A DNA stretch of 64,000 bases from Ophiura sarsii (GCA_035610835.1 CM069442.1:59251950-59315949), one strand, 5' to 3'. Shown: positions 35,046 through 46,960, counted from the first letter of the stretch. Notes: generated by a model not told the origin, from the sequence alone. Numbers and translations are program-made.

Positions 35046-36770
35046 CCACTAAAAAGCGCACCTTATATTTAATACGCGTTAAGTTTTGTCTGAAGTTTTT
35101 GATGTCACTCAATTTATATAATTATCTATGTGCAATATAATAAAATTCCTTTAAAAAGGAAAAGAGGCGGTCATATAAATTTTAAGAAACAGATAGCAGA
35201 GTGTGATACAGGTAACACGAAGTGTGGTTTAAAAGTCATAAGTTATATTTTACCATTATGATATGATTGAAAATCACAAATTCCTGTTAATAATATAAAA
35301 GCCAAACACTCGGATCAAAAAAGCTGCTATAACGAAAGAACTGCAAGTGTCGAAAAAGCATGTGCTTGGAAACAACGCGATAAACAGATACTTCTATTAA
35401 GAATAAAACGAAAGAACTGCAAATGTCGATAAAGCATTTGCTTGAAAACAACGCGATAAGCTTGACAGATACTTCTAAACTGGTACAGGTCAATTCCAAG
35501 AATGATGAATGAAACGCATCATGGACATTGGACCCTGTGGACGCTGATCGATAGCGATAATTAAACGTTAAACATCCAATCAGCTATTTTAATTGAAGGA
35601 AATAAATTGTGAAAATAACCGATTGAAGTATTAAACTTCATTGAAAACATGATTGATCACATGTTTGGGCACAATATCCTCCTGCGTGAAATTGAAACTA
35701 CACCATGTACATATAAATAGTGGAAACATTTTGACTATATAGACACCATGGCAGTTTAACCTCAAAATACTTTAGCCATACATGCAATGATTGGGGATTT
35801 TCTATAAGCTTCTCTAAGCTATATTACTAGTGAGGTTAAACCGGCAACAATTGTTGTCAAGGCACTACGAAAATCATCATCTAAATATATTGAAGACTGA
35901 CGTGTGGTTCAATCATTAAACTTGTCATCAATCCATAATTAACATTTTTGTGAATAATCCATTATCATCACAATACACTTTTTAGATTCAAATGAATTTT
36001 TGAATACAGTGAAAGTAATTCGTAACAACAATATTTCCTTGAGACAAAATCGTGAACAAATAAAGTCGCAAAATATACCCTTATGTAAAATACATTATAC
36101 ATAACTTTAATTTTAATATTTCGGTAACTTTATCAATACCCAACCGATTTTCACCGTTCAAAGGGGTAACTATTATATCAATAATGCCTCGTTCTTTTCA
36201 TATCTTGCCTTTAAAATTTGCTAAAACAATAAAAAGCGTTCCATTTTGTAAAGAGGCACACTCTATTATCTATTCTATTAACCCCCCATTCAGTCAATAA
36301 AGATGTGATTATTGGTTGCTATTGTCCATGAGTTGACCGCAACAGTTGCATACACAGAAGTGTTATTTGAACAACAATGCAGTGTTGCCTAAAAACCACG
36401 GCTCATGACAAAAAGTAGCAAAATTCCAAGAATATTTGTGAAATTGAGCCCAAACTCTGGTTAAACACCCGTTAAACAGGTTTTAATTGAAAAAGGTCAG
36501 GAACACTCGTTGTTGATAGGTATGCGCTACAGAAAGGATCTGTTTTTATGTATTGTGACATACGTAAAACGTAAGGGATTTATTGTCGCAGGTAAACCGT
36601 ACGTAAGATGTCGTTTTCCCAAATGTCAATACCTACCCATAGGGGAGGCGAAGGCCGTAGCCCCGCCTCCAAAAAGCGCACCTTATATTTATTACGCGTT
36701 AAGTTTTGTCTGAAGCTTTTGATGTCACTCAATTTATATAATTATCTATGCGCAATATATGATGGACAAT
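35046..36770. repeat. Spacer with two internal duplications
   Basis: AAAAAGCGCACCTTATATTT and the next 75 bp (35050-35145) recur at 36671-36763. A unit of about 72 bp (GAAAGAACTGCAAGTGTCGA and on) is tandemly repeated at 35332-35476. Otherwise no gene signal. Confidence 0.7.
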
Positions 36771-37819
36771 GCCCTCAATCTAGTACAATCATTACACATA
36801 AAATATAAACATTTAAATCATCCGCAAGACGTACCAATTTCATGCCAGCTACAAAAGTTGATATTATGATGGATTTATTATTATATCAGACTTAAATTCA
36901 TTGATATGTAACATAACCCGATATCTTTATTTACCGATTTTTTACTTCAATCTAACGAGCTGTTTAAATTCTACCCAAAATCATTCACATAGATTTTAGC
37001 TTTAAACTGAGATAGTACCACAAAAGGAACGCTGAGATATAAAAATATTGTTTCAAATTGTATATCATAGCTCCGCGAGGCACCAATGAAGAATATAAGG
37101 TCTTCCCACAATGCATTGCGCGAACGCCAGCTAACTAAGGACTTTTTACACAATGCATGTGTCGAGCTCTTAAGTTTTAAAATAAGAAAAAGGAACGCTG
37201 ACAACTAATTTATTCATTGATGTAAACTAGAACCTAAGAGCTCGAACGAAGAAAGCGCTATGAAGCCATGATTGTCAGATTGTGTGTACAAGTCTATGGG
37301 AACCAAGACAAATTGGAGACCAGAATAAGGGCATTTTGCAAAAACACAATGCATTGTGGTGGTGTCTTTGAAATATTCTTTGGCGAGGCACCATGAGGCA
37401 CCTATTGCAAATGGACAGTGACCTAAACACTCCCAATAGCTCGTGTTATTAAGTAGCGAATTATTACATATGATGTCATCTTACTTATCATTGAACCGGC
37501 AAATGGTATTGTCAATAGGGAAAATGCGGTTCCTGGATTGTGTCATTTCAAAGGCGGAATGTGTTCGATTTCCCATTTCTCAGAGCTAATAATTCTTCGT
37601 GACATATATATTGTTAATTGTATACCATAAAAGAATAGTACATCCTACCCTCGACAGTTTTTAAAAAATATTGATATTTGTCTTAAACATTGAGCCGTAA
37701 AATCATTAACCCTAACCACAACCAAATACCACAAAATGCCACGCGCCAATATCGTGCTGCTATCACTCACCTCCTTTGTGCAATCACGACTGACCTTTCT
37801 TTTGATTATGTCGCAGCCC

Positions 37820-37851
<32 letters not shown>

Positions 37852-38373
37852 ACGCCGGCGGACTAGAGTCAAGCCTCGAAATCCCCTCCCCTGTCATAAT
37901 TTTCATTTTTACTCAAAATACCTCTCACCGGTAAGGGTAAGGTTTATCTTGTTATGTATGTGATGGAATAGGGCCTTCGAATGGAGATTCTGAAAGACAT
38001 AGGAGTGCGACTCATGTTTTCAGTACATAAATTATAAAATACATCTATAAAAAATGCGGGATATCTAGAAATATATTTCTATTGATTAAACTTTCACAAA
38101 ATACCGTAACAAGTTATTAACCGTCGATTTGGTTTGGAAGTGTCTTTCGCGTATTGTGCATACTACTGCATTATTTGCAAAGTGAATAAACCCTTCCTTC
38201 AATACACAATACCCTAGGGAGCTACGACTATTTGATGAACGCTTTAGAAGTATTGCAACATTATACTTCAAACGATGGTCGTACCTAAAACGATTAGTAA
38301 TAATAGTCTCAGGATCGCACAACACCCTCTGATATGAGTTGTTTAACCATATTTAATTATTTGCTTTGAATAA
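36771..38373. other. Spacer sequence, poly-C run
   Basis: No gene recognised. It includes a C homopolymer of about 31 at 37821-37851 and one GACAGTGACC word near 37409. Confidence 0.4.
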
Positions 38374-38907
38374 GGGGAGACGTCAAAACTCGACCGCCCG
38401 TTGACTGCCGGTTACGGGCGGTTCCGCCCGGTTCTTTCAGGTCAAATGTTTTACTGGTATATGAATATTCGCGCATGCAACACTGAACAACCGCCGGTTG
38501 ACTTAATGCTGTAATCTGACCAATTTACACTATCAATCTGTTACTTTGCGGTCATAATAGCTCTCTCTATAATCGTTCTATAAAAAAAAACATTCATAGA
38601 CTTTCGGTATTGATTTTAAAAAGTTAATTGAGCTATAAACAGATTGAAAAAGCCAACCCCAGCGAAAATCAATAGCTGTATTGTACTGGTTGTTTAACTG
38701 AGACTTTTAAGTCTTAAAAGAGCCCATTACTTCAGATGTTATTGCTCACGTGTGTGACGAGGCACTTTCAACCGGTCGTGTTCACCAGAGTGTTACTATT
38801 TGACCTCATTATGTGTGTATATTATAACAGACGACACGTTTTGTGAGAACCGAACGGAACCGGCCGTAACCGGCGGTTGCCGGGCGGTCGAGTTTTGACG
38901 TGATCCC
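38374..38907. mobile_element. MITE with CGACCGCCCGG ends, copy 2 (TAA target duplication)
   Basis: The left end GGGGAGACGTCAAAACTCG and right end (reverse complement GGGATCACGTCAAAACTCG) extend into repeated CGGTTRCCGG words. TAA flanks both sides (38371-38373 and 38908-38910). Longer than the related copy at 11780-11935. No open frame of note. Confidence 0.8.
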
Positions 38908-39051
38908 TAAGCTATCCTTAACAGCTTACTAAGTGGATGACACAAAGAAGGCCTCACGATGTTGTGAAAAGTATCCCCTAAATTCTATACATATTTTCGT
39001 CGAAAATTGACGGTAATTCAAACTTTTGAAAGCTCTCCCCTTTCGTCACTC

Positions 39052-39071
39052 GAGAGAGAGAGAGAGAGAGA
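39052..39071. repeat. GA dinucleotide microsatellite
   Basis: Ten uninterrupted GA units. Confidence 0.85.
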
Positions 39072-39260
39072 CCAATTCTTTTCATGCGGAGCTCTCAAAA
39101 GTTCTGGATTTATTAATTTATTTTCAGTGAAACAATTATTATTACCAACTACTATTGTATTGTAATATTCTATGTAACTAGGACTGAGATCCTTCGCAAA
39201 AATAAAAACGCAATCAAATGCAATATGTTTTGAATAAGGCTACAAACGTTTTGAACTTAA

Positions 39261-39604
39261 AGGTATATGACCCGATCACTTTTTTGGGGTTATGACTTTT
39301 TTTTCACATAAAGATATTTTGGTATCAGAAGAATCCCTATATTTTTCTCATTATGTCTGTAAAATATTAGGGGCCAGAAATGTTTCATTTGGAAATTATA
39401 GGCTAAAATGTGGTGAATTACTGCCAAAGGTGGTTAACCACCAGCCAATCTGTGTACTACTCAATGGGCACATGTCTTTTGACCCTGCGCTTCTAAAAAT
39501 AGAACCATTGGAGTTATGCAACTCAAACTTTGGAATGCAACAATTTTAAGGATGACCTTTCATGTAAAATAGAAAACATCGAGTTGAAAATCATTCATCT
39601 ACCT
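39261..39604. mobile_element. TTAA-type MITE (AGGTAGATG family), copy 2
   Basis: TTAA flanks at 39257-39260 and 39605-39608. Ends AGGTATATGACCCGAT and the reverse complement of ATCTACCT. It carries an 85-codon plus-strand frame (39292-39549) that is also open in copy 3 but not in copy 1. No known protein motif. Confidence 0.85.
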
Positions 39605-39611
39605 TTAACAT

Positions 39612-41096
39612 AACCTTAAAAATACATATGTTTAGAAATGATAAACAATTTAAGGCACCACATTTGTAGTAGTTTGACAATAATTCTAAATGGGAGAGTA
39701 AATCTCTTCTGAGTGGAATGAACTTCAGAGCAGTATCCATCATCGAATTCATCAACATAGTATTTCAGAAAGCAGATGGGGTGCTGTAGAAGGGACAAAA
39801 CAGTAACGTATTAAACGATAATACCATCAGAGGAAAAACAGTATGAGTATGATCTACGGTATATGATCTATTCATACCCCTCAATAACTCTAAGCCCCAG
39901 ACCGTAAGGCATGCTGTCTATAAAACACGGATATACCTAAAAATGTACGATTTCCACTCGTGATGGATGTGCCTGGTTAAATAGATACTTTAGTATATGA
40001 ATATTCAATATTCAATGAATTTCCAGGTGAAGTCATTCACCCCCTCGACAAAATGTAAATGCAAAATTCAATGACTTTCCAGGTTTTTACTTATTCAATG
40101 ATTTCCAGGTGAAGTCATTCAACCCCTCAACAAAATTCCTATTTATAGTATAGTATTTGTATATTAATCCAATCCAATTATAATATGAAAGAAATTATGA
40201 AAACTATGATCCAATTAGCGTATCGCAATGTTATTGATGGCTGCACGGCACGGTTTGCATTACAATACAACGTGATTTCGTCATCAGTGAAATGTGCAAG
40301 GCTGGCTGGTTTGGGGGTATGGCAATTAATAATTTCTTACGGAGGGGATGCCGCAATTGCTTAATCTCGCTGCTGGTGGGATGGGATGTGCTGAGCGATG
40401 CTGTTGATCGAAAGTTCGGAATGGATTGATGGATTGCACGGAACTGGGAGTTTTCCAATGTTATATAGTATTTTAATGTGTAGTGTACTTGCAGGTGCGT
40501 TGATGATCAGAGTCGGATCGGATCGCTCTAATAATAATTTCCGGGGTGAAGTAAGTTGTCATCTGTTGATGAAATTACCTTGAACTTACTGTTACCATGC
40601 TGTTACTTACACTTTGAGCTTAGAAAATGTTACCCGCCAGTCGGACGGGAACTTTTGGATCTTCACCCGCCCAACACGAAACCTATCCGCTATGGGCGGA
40701 TGGGCGGGTCTTATTTCCAGCCCTGCGTGTATGACATCATGTCAATTATTCTGCCGTTTCGACCGTCGAAATCGAGCGAAAACAGGCAAATTATTACATT
40801 TTTGGTACGAGCACATTTTTCGACGGGTTTTTCTCGCAAAGCTGGTCCGATCTGAGATCGCCGTCTCATCGTTGTCTGCTTGCGATATAGCGTCATCTCT
40901 TGATGGATCGTATATATTTGGTGCATTGAGAGTTCACAGATCAGCAACAGGTGAAAAGAAAATTGTTGCCAAAGATGTTGGTTTTATACCCCCTTTGACC
41001 TAACATATCTCGGCAACCAAATGTCCGATTGAAATAAAATTTTGAGTTCCAGAATCTTCACATCAAGGGTTAAAACATATTAGATTATAGGAAATC
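39612..41096. other. Spacer with short direct repeats
   Basis: Between about 40010 and 40140 the word TTTCCAGGTGAAGTCATTCA occurs twice with a partial third copy. A GC-rich patch with inverted CCCGCCC/GGGCGGG words lies at 40630-40710. The 129-codon frame at 40614-41003 has no recognised motif. Confidence 0.4.
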
Positions 41097-41100
41097 TTAA

Positions 41101-41439
41101 AGGTAGATGACCCGATTTTCAACTTGATGTTTTCTATTTTACATGAAAGGTCATCCTTAAAATTGTTGCATTCCAAAGTTTGAGTTGCATAACTCCAATG
41201 GTTCTATTTTTAGAAGCGCGAGGTCATAAGACATGTACCCATTGAGTAGTACACAGACTGGTTGGTGGTTGACCACCTTTGGCAGTAATTCACCGCATTT
41301 TAGCCTATCATTTCCAAATGAAACATATCTGGCCCCTAATATTTTACAGACATAATGAGAAAAATATGGGGATTCTTCTGACACCAAAATATGTGAGAAA
41401 AAAATCATAGCCCCTAAAAAGTGATCGGGTCATATACCT
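41101..41439. mobile_element. TTAA-type MITE (AGGTAGATG family), copy 3
   Basis: TTAA flanks at 41097-41100 and 41440-41443. Inverted relative to 39261-39604 and closely similar to it. The matching 83-codon frame lies on the minus strand (41157-41408). Confidence 0.85.
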
Positions 41440-41443
41440 TTAA

Positions 41444-41826
41444 TTGTTGATTTAGCCAATAAAGCCACCTTAAATTGTCACGGAAATGTGAATATAAAAC
41501 AGAACATTGAAGGGGTACAATAAAGGGATTGGTTTTTTTGGAACATATCGAAAGGCCTACTACTACACTATCACACAAAGGAAACATATAGCAACGCACA
41601 CGGCAACAAGGTCATAGGTCGAAATACATCCCATAATAAAACGCTCTGATGTCGCTCGTTGGAAAATATTTTCTCCAGTAATGAAAATGTACGGGGAGAG
41701 TTCAGAGAGTGTTGTTAAGATGAAGTTTAAATACCAACTGAAAAGTGACAGACACAATGCATGTACTTCGGAACATTGTTAAAAAAAAGTTTTAGTAATC
41801 AATACATGGTTTCACATAAGTGATAG
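41444..41826. other. Spacer, nothing recognised
   Basis: No gene or repeat signal before segmental copy B. Confidence 0.4.
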
Positions 41827-41940
41827 TCTATTGCTGACACCTAAGTGACCATCTCGTTTCATTTGCCGATATTTACCATTACCGGGTCATATAATGCATT
41901 GATGATTGAAGATGTCTTCAGCAAAATATGTTATTCGTAT

Positions 41941-42210
41941 TGCTTGTCACGACACATCCAATCCTCAACCCCTGTTCGTTAATCGATACTCTGGATACCC
42001 AACACATGGGTTCTCTTATCAAGTACATATTCAGATATGGCTAGGGATTTACAGGTGGTATATAAGCATATAACGCATGACATAGTAGCTAACTATAAAA
42101 TCCATACCGAAATGCATTACATGTCTCGGTGGATTTCATGGATTTTGTTCAGTGATTGGTCTGAGATCAGATTGGGCACTATAAATTGAATTCTGAAGTA
42201 ACTGTTCACG
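41941..42210 (+). repeat. Promoter-like module 6
   Basis: Counterpart of module 1, with GATTGGTCTGAGATCAGATT and CTATAAATTGAATTC near 42179. Confidence 0.65.
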
Positions 42211-43555
42211 CTATAATAATGCAAACATGACAGAAAAGCGAGTGTATACATTCGGGGTAGATTGATTTTACAGAGTGAATGTTATACAAAATCCCGAGGT
42301 AATATCTTGTTTACATATTATGTCTTGTAACAGATTCACTTGATATGTCTTTCTGTGTGGTACATTTTATAGGAGGTATGTTCCTGCTGATAAGCACTTA
42401 GTTTATGCAAATGATTTATCACTTTACAGCTGAAATAACGGATAATGCACTTAACCAATTGAAATCATTATATAGGATATAAACATACAAATCATCTACG
42501 AGACAGACATATTTACGGCTGCCACAAACATTTATACTTGAATGGATTTGTTAAATGTCACAGGATTTGTATTTATTACAACCTGGTATCTTTATTTTCC
42601 GGTTTTACGTTAACTATGTTTTATGATGGTAACACGCATGAAGTAAATTGCGTCACATTTTAGACTTATCCAAAGAGATGTTTAAAACCTTCCTGCGAAT
42701 TTAATAAAGTAACTTTGACCCACCCTAATATAGGGGCACCGTGCATCCATCTGAATTGCACAGTGATTTTAAAACTTAATAGTGCCTGGATCGTAGAATG
42801 AGCGTTCTCGGTCTGTATAGACTAACAACTAGACCTTTTACGATGTTTACTAATTCTGTCAACGGTTCGTATGAGATGTGTGGATGATGTTATGACTTAA
42901 CATGCGACATGATAGCGAACTGAACATTACGGGGCATATAGTATGGTCACGTGGTACAGTGATATTGAATGGGTGAATTATTTCTAAGTGCACGATATCC
43001 ATTTTCCCGGAGGTTACCATTCATCAGACCTTTTATTGTTAGTCGAGGGACGGTTTACATATACCATTATAGTAAACTCTGCTCTCGACAATATTAATAC
43101 AAATGATCGAATTAACGCGTATTATTTCTGAGATTTCATTGAGTAGGAATGCCAATTAATCAATTCAATGAGCCGTTTGAAACAGTCTACGCAACGGCGG
43201 TGAAAGGTTATTCTGCAATATGGCATCTGTTATGTGCGATATTTCCATAGCTGTTTAAATATTTCTCTCTTGCAGACTATCGAGTTTGAATGCTTTGGTT
43301 CCACAGTGACTCAAATTCTCCAAATGACTTGATAAAACACAACCATTTACGTTTCTCTTTTATAGAGTGTCTCTCGTTCCAGTGCCGTTTTGTCGCATAC
43401 TAACTGTTGACAGGTTACATCTAAGGGAACAATGATGATCAACATCTTGCAAGGTTCACGGTCATTTCTTAAATGACGTACATGTCTTAGAAAGTATTTT
43501 CAACATACGAATGTTTCTGTGTTATCAAGCACTTTCAAGATTTTAGGTCTATGTG

Positions 43556-43765
43556 CACTGCTAAAATGTTGAGTAAATATGCCCAATATGTTCAATAGTT
43601 GAGTAAAAATGCCCAACATTTTACTCAACTGTTCAACATATTGGGCAATTTTAATGTAAATGTTGAACATATTGGGCATTGTTTACTCAACTGTTGAACT
43701 GTTGCATAGTTACTCAACGTTGAGTAAACGTTTTACTCAACATTTTACTCAACATTTTAGCAGTG
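43556..43765. mobile_element. Small MITE with CACTGCTAAAATGTTGAGTA ends
   Basis: Perfect 20-bp terminal inverted repeats. The 210-bp inside is made of alternating TTGAGTAAA/TTTACTCAA and TGTTGAACATATTGGGCA words, so the element folds on itself repeatedly. It is absent from copy A at the corresponding point (about 26999-27010). Target duplication is short or blurred (TG). Confidence 0.8.
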
Positions 43766-44583
43766 TGGGCTATCTATGCATCCAATTATTTGTTGCAAAT
43801 AGTATTTTCGATGGAAACGTACGTACATAGGTCCTGTTTGGACCAAGCTCAAATGAATTTGCTGAAAGAAAGAACAAACCTTTCAAAAGCATAAAAAGGT
43901 GGTGATGAGGGTGCGACACAAATAGATTGATCAAAAGAGGAAAGAGGACCCCTCTAGCTCTGAACAATTTTTTTTATTACCTTTCTTATAAAATAATCCA
44001 GATTCGAACATATATTCCTAATTGGCTAGTCCAGAAAACATGAAGCTTCTACAGAAAACAAGCAGATTTGTTTACAGAAAATAGTTCCCTTGCAATCGTT
44101 GTCTAAAATGTAGAAATCTAAACTATGGTATGGTTGAATTGGGAATTCAAAATGTTTTCTATACCAATGGTGTATGGACAAAGACGTTTATGTGGGGAAT
44201 TCAATGTCTTTGAGACTATTCAAATTTACATTTTTAAATGCGAAGAGTAACATTTCATTTCCATGTCTTAAAAGGTGTGGATCATTTTGCTGGGTTCATC
44301 GTATTTCATTATGAAAGTATCTATAACAAAGGTATTGTGTTTAGTGAATATGAGGGAAATTGTATGGGTTAAAGCCTTTGATGAAAGAAATGTGGGTCAT
44401 TACAGAAAATCAATCACATCCAGTATCGGTTACAATTACAAAAAAAATGAAAAAATTGATCAGTACATGTGAGTTGCTACTAAAAGTACGGCACATGTCA
44501 AACGTCTTATATTTGGTAACTTGATATAGAATAAGTGGATATCAATTTGGACATGGAATTTGATTTATTGAGTCAGTATTAAT

Positions 44584-44778
44584 GTGACATGGGCAATCCC
44601 AGATGGACATGTCATCACTCTTCCGGACAATGAATGGATTCAACGATTATCAATTATGACAACTGTCAAGTTTACAATTCATATCAAAATAGCCGGAATT
44701 GTCATGGCATTCTTCTTTGAATTTCCATATTATATTTATGGCGTCAATCACGATGACATCCGAGCATTATACAAGTGA
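44584..44778 (+). other. Open frame possibly derived from an old exon
   Basis: Reads MTWAIPDGHVITLPDNEWIQ and later YYIYGVNHDDIRALYK with a stop. In copy A (27852-28020) the first 110 bp differ at only about two positions, but an internal deletion shifts the frame. I recognise no family. Flanking DNA is equally conserved between copies, so selection on protein is not shown. Confidence 0.25.
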
Positions 44779-45082
44779 GAATTCAACCTTTTTTCACCAT
44801 GCTAACGCGATGTTTAGAGGCTTGCTGTCTTCGAATACGAATTTACCGGATGACATTTATTAATTAAGGTTTTTGTGTCGAAACATAGAACTTTGGAAAT
44901 TCATAAGTGACAAATCGTTTCTGTTGCCCTTGATATAAAGTAATACCAACTGTGGCAGACACAATTAATTTTATTTGGATCATATCATCAGGAAAATCAG
45001 ATTTTAGGAATCGATGTTTGGCATTACACGGTCATAAAATGCATTGATTGATCATATCTTAAGGGAGTATGTTATATCTATT

Positions 45083-45340
45083 GCATGTTACATATTGCAT
45101 TACATATGCAATCCGCGGCCCCGTTTATTTCACAATATATACTCTAGATACGCAACACATCGGTTCTCTTACCACATATTGCGGTTTGGCTAGGGATTTA
45201 CAGGTGGTGTATACGTTTATTACGCTTGAAAGAGAAACTTTTTGTAAATCCATACCGATTGCATTACTGAAGATTTCACGATTCATTCAGTGATTGGAAA
45301 GAGATCAGGTTGGGCGCTATAAAACTAAATTCTGAAATAT
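45083..45340 (+). repeat. Promoter-like module 7 (diverged)
   Basis: Counterpart of module 2, with GGGATTTACAGGTGGTGTAT and CTATAAAACTAAATTC near 45317. Confidence 0.55.
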
Positions 45341-45543
45341 ATCTTCACGCTATAATAATGACAGAAAAGCGACCATATATATTATGGTAGATTAAACACT
45401 TTACAGAGCACATGATAGAAAATTCGAATTTATTATAAGGTAAAACCACTTCAAATTGTGAGATAGGCTTTTACGACGGGTATTCATAATATAAGTTAAA
45501 AGTTTAACGGGTTCGCCTTCGGACAAGTTTTAATCTGTCAAGC

Positions 45544-45573
45544 TTTCGTCAGGATTAGCTCTGACTTCTTCAG
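45544..45573 (-). ncRNA. Hammerhead-like core, doubtful
   Basis: The minus strand has CTGAAGA, A, GTCAG, AGCTAATC, CTGAC, GAAA: the conserved hammerhead core boxes with a perfect 5-bp stem II, but one extra A before the stem. No convincing stem III or cleavage triplet follows. The same bases also read as PEEVRANPDES, the tail of a frame. Penelope-like elements are known to carry hammerheads, which is why it is listed. Confidence 0.2.
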
Positions 45574-45690
45574 GACCAAATTATTATAATATTAAACAAA
45601 ACATAGAGATTGCCACTTCTCTTGTTATCATAATTTGGGATGGCCCTTGCCCGATGATTTGAGAGTAGATTGCCTACTTGTGAAAAGAAA

Positions 45691-45710
45691 TGGTGGCTCT
45701 GAAAAGAGCC
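45691..45710 (-). promoter_or_regulatory. Histone-type 3' stem-loop, unit 1
   Basis: The minus strand reads GGCTCTTTTCAGAGCCACCA: a 6-bp stem, the tetraloop TTTC, and the ACCA that follows the histone mRNA 3' hairpin bound by SLBP. Downstream on the minus strand comes TTTCTTTTCAC rather than a clear purine-rich U7 target. No histone coding sequence is adjacent. Confidence 0.6.
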
Positions 45711-45744
45711 GTTCAGATGGATTGCCGCTTCCACTGAACAGAGA

Positions 45745-45764
45745 TGGTGGCTCTGAAAAGAGCT
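45745..45764 (-). promoter_or_regulatory. Histone-type 3' stem-loop, unit 2
   Basis: The minus strand reads AGCTCTTTTCAGAGCCACCA, identical to unit 1 except the first base of the stem. It lies 54 bp from unit 1 and sits in the same tandem repeat, where GGCAAYCYA-like words recur each 52-60 bp. Confidence 0.6.
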
Positions 45765-45803
45765 CTACACGTAGGTTGCCACTGGCCTACTATATATAAA
45801 TTT

Positions 45804-45818
45804 GGTTCTAAAAGAACC
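45804..45818 (-). promoter_or_regulatory. Histone-like stem-loop, unit 3 (diverged)
   Basis: The minus strand reads GGTTCTTTTAGAACC followed by AAAT: a compensated 6-bp stem with a TTT loop, 55 bp from unit 2. It lacks the ACCA and one loop base, so it would be a poor SLBP site. Confidence 0.45.
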
Positions 45819-45963
45819 TCCAAAGGACTGCCCCTTGACCAATGGAAATAACGTAGAGACTGCCCCTTGTCTACTACAGACTACAATAAGTCTAGTGCAC
45901 AGTAGTGCGGTCACTGATCTGTAGAGATCGTTTGACGCTGTAACGAACTTGAGCAGGGTATAT

Positions 45964-46738
45964 ACAGTCATCACAATAAGTAACTGACCAGGTAATAAAT
46001 GTGCTGATAACTCTAAAAGTATAACTCCTACATCATCATCATCATCATCGGTCGTCCTTGGACGGAACGATGGAAGCAGCTTAGTTGCCTCCATCATTCT
46101 TTCTTGGCTATTTGTTTACTCCATTGGTGCGCCACGCCTAGTGGAGGTATGTATATGAATACATATTATATGTGTGTGTACAGACACAGAACTACGGTGC
46201 ACAGCAGTGTACGACGCTCTACATAAACATATTAAATTATAAAAATGTTGAGAAATTTCTCTTCTTGAATTTGAGATATTACACGCTAAGAATGTCTGAT
46301 TATTAAGGAAGTTACAATCCCAAATGTACTGTCAAGTCTGATTTTCATTTTCACATTTTCATTTTCAACACGGGGACTCAGACCGGCAAGTTATTGATTA
46401 CTGGTAGTGGTAGTGGTAGTGCCAATTCACCCTTCGATGGTCTGTTTGTTGGATAGTCGGCCGGTGGCATTGTTACGGTTGATCAATACGCCACACACGC
46501 TTTACCTGTCGTACTCTCCCCGTGTTGAAAAGAAAATGTTAAAATGAAAATCAGACTTGCCCTAACGTTTGTGATCGTAACTTCCTCATTAATCAACCAT
46601 TCTTAACGTGTAATATCTCAAATTTAAGAAGAGAAATTTCTCAACAACTTTATTATTAAATATGTTTATGTAGGAGTTATACTTCTAGAGTTATCAGCAT
46701 GTTTATTACCTGGTCAGTTACTTATTGTGATGACTGTA
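45964..46738. mobile_element. Large fold-back element
   Basis: The left arm starts ACAGTCATCACAATAAGTAA and continues to about 46377. The right arm (46518-46738) is its reverse complement, keeping AAATTTCTCTTCTT and TCTGATTTTCATTTT. The left arm is longer by 191 bp because another insertion split it (46034-46224). The centre (46378-46517) holds a GGTAGTGGTAGTGGTAGTG microsatellite. Confidence 0.8.
46034..46218 (-). mobile_element. Short retroposon-like insertion in the fold-back arm
   Basis: CTACAT lies on both sides (46028-46033 and 46219-46224), and the other arm shows the empty site CTCCTACATAAACATATT. Its left edge is an ATC/GAT trinucleotide run, as at the 3' end of some LINE-derived insertions read on the minus strand. 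No coding domain is recognisable. Confidence 0.6.
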
Positions 46739-46768
46739 ATGGTTCATTGCGGACCTGGCTGAACAAAA

Positions 46769-46960
46769 TTACAAGACTGTTATCAATTGGCGGGATTGAT
46801 TGATTGTGTTGATAGGAAATAGAGAGCGCCACATGCGGCTGATATCTTTGCCGTCATTTCTACTGATTGTTGATGATTCATTGATTCTGATCTCTAGAGC
46901 TTCACGAACAAGCCGCATAACAAAATTTGAAACCTGTCTCCCAGTGTTTATTAAAAGCAA
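46769..46960 (-). pseudogene. Possible Penelope-like (GIY-YIG) C-terminal fragment
   Basis: Reads VREALEIRINESSTISRNDG then KDISRMWRSL. The pattern REA.EIR....(N)RD.G..(L)S..W is the segment that follows the GIY-YIG endonuclease in many animal Penelope-like retroelements. Only about 60 residues are present; neither reverse transcriptase nor the GIY-YIG core is seen. The call rests on recalled motif shape. Confidence 0.4.

Noticed and set aside
39292..39549. 85-codon frame that recurs at 41157-41408
   Set aside because: Its conservation follows from both being copies of one MITE, and the third copy has a stop. Not listed as a gene.
40614..41003. 129-codon plus-strand frame
   Set aside because: No motif, no splice or family support, and overlapping frames exist on both strands in a GC-richer patch.
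45640..46100. Search for a histone gene to go with the 3' hairpins
   Set aside because: No H1, H2A, H2B, H3 or H4 sequence can be read in any frame nearby. The 110-codon minus frame at 45765-46097 is not histone-like.
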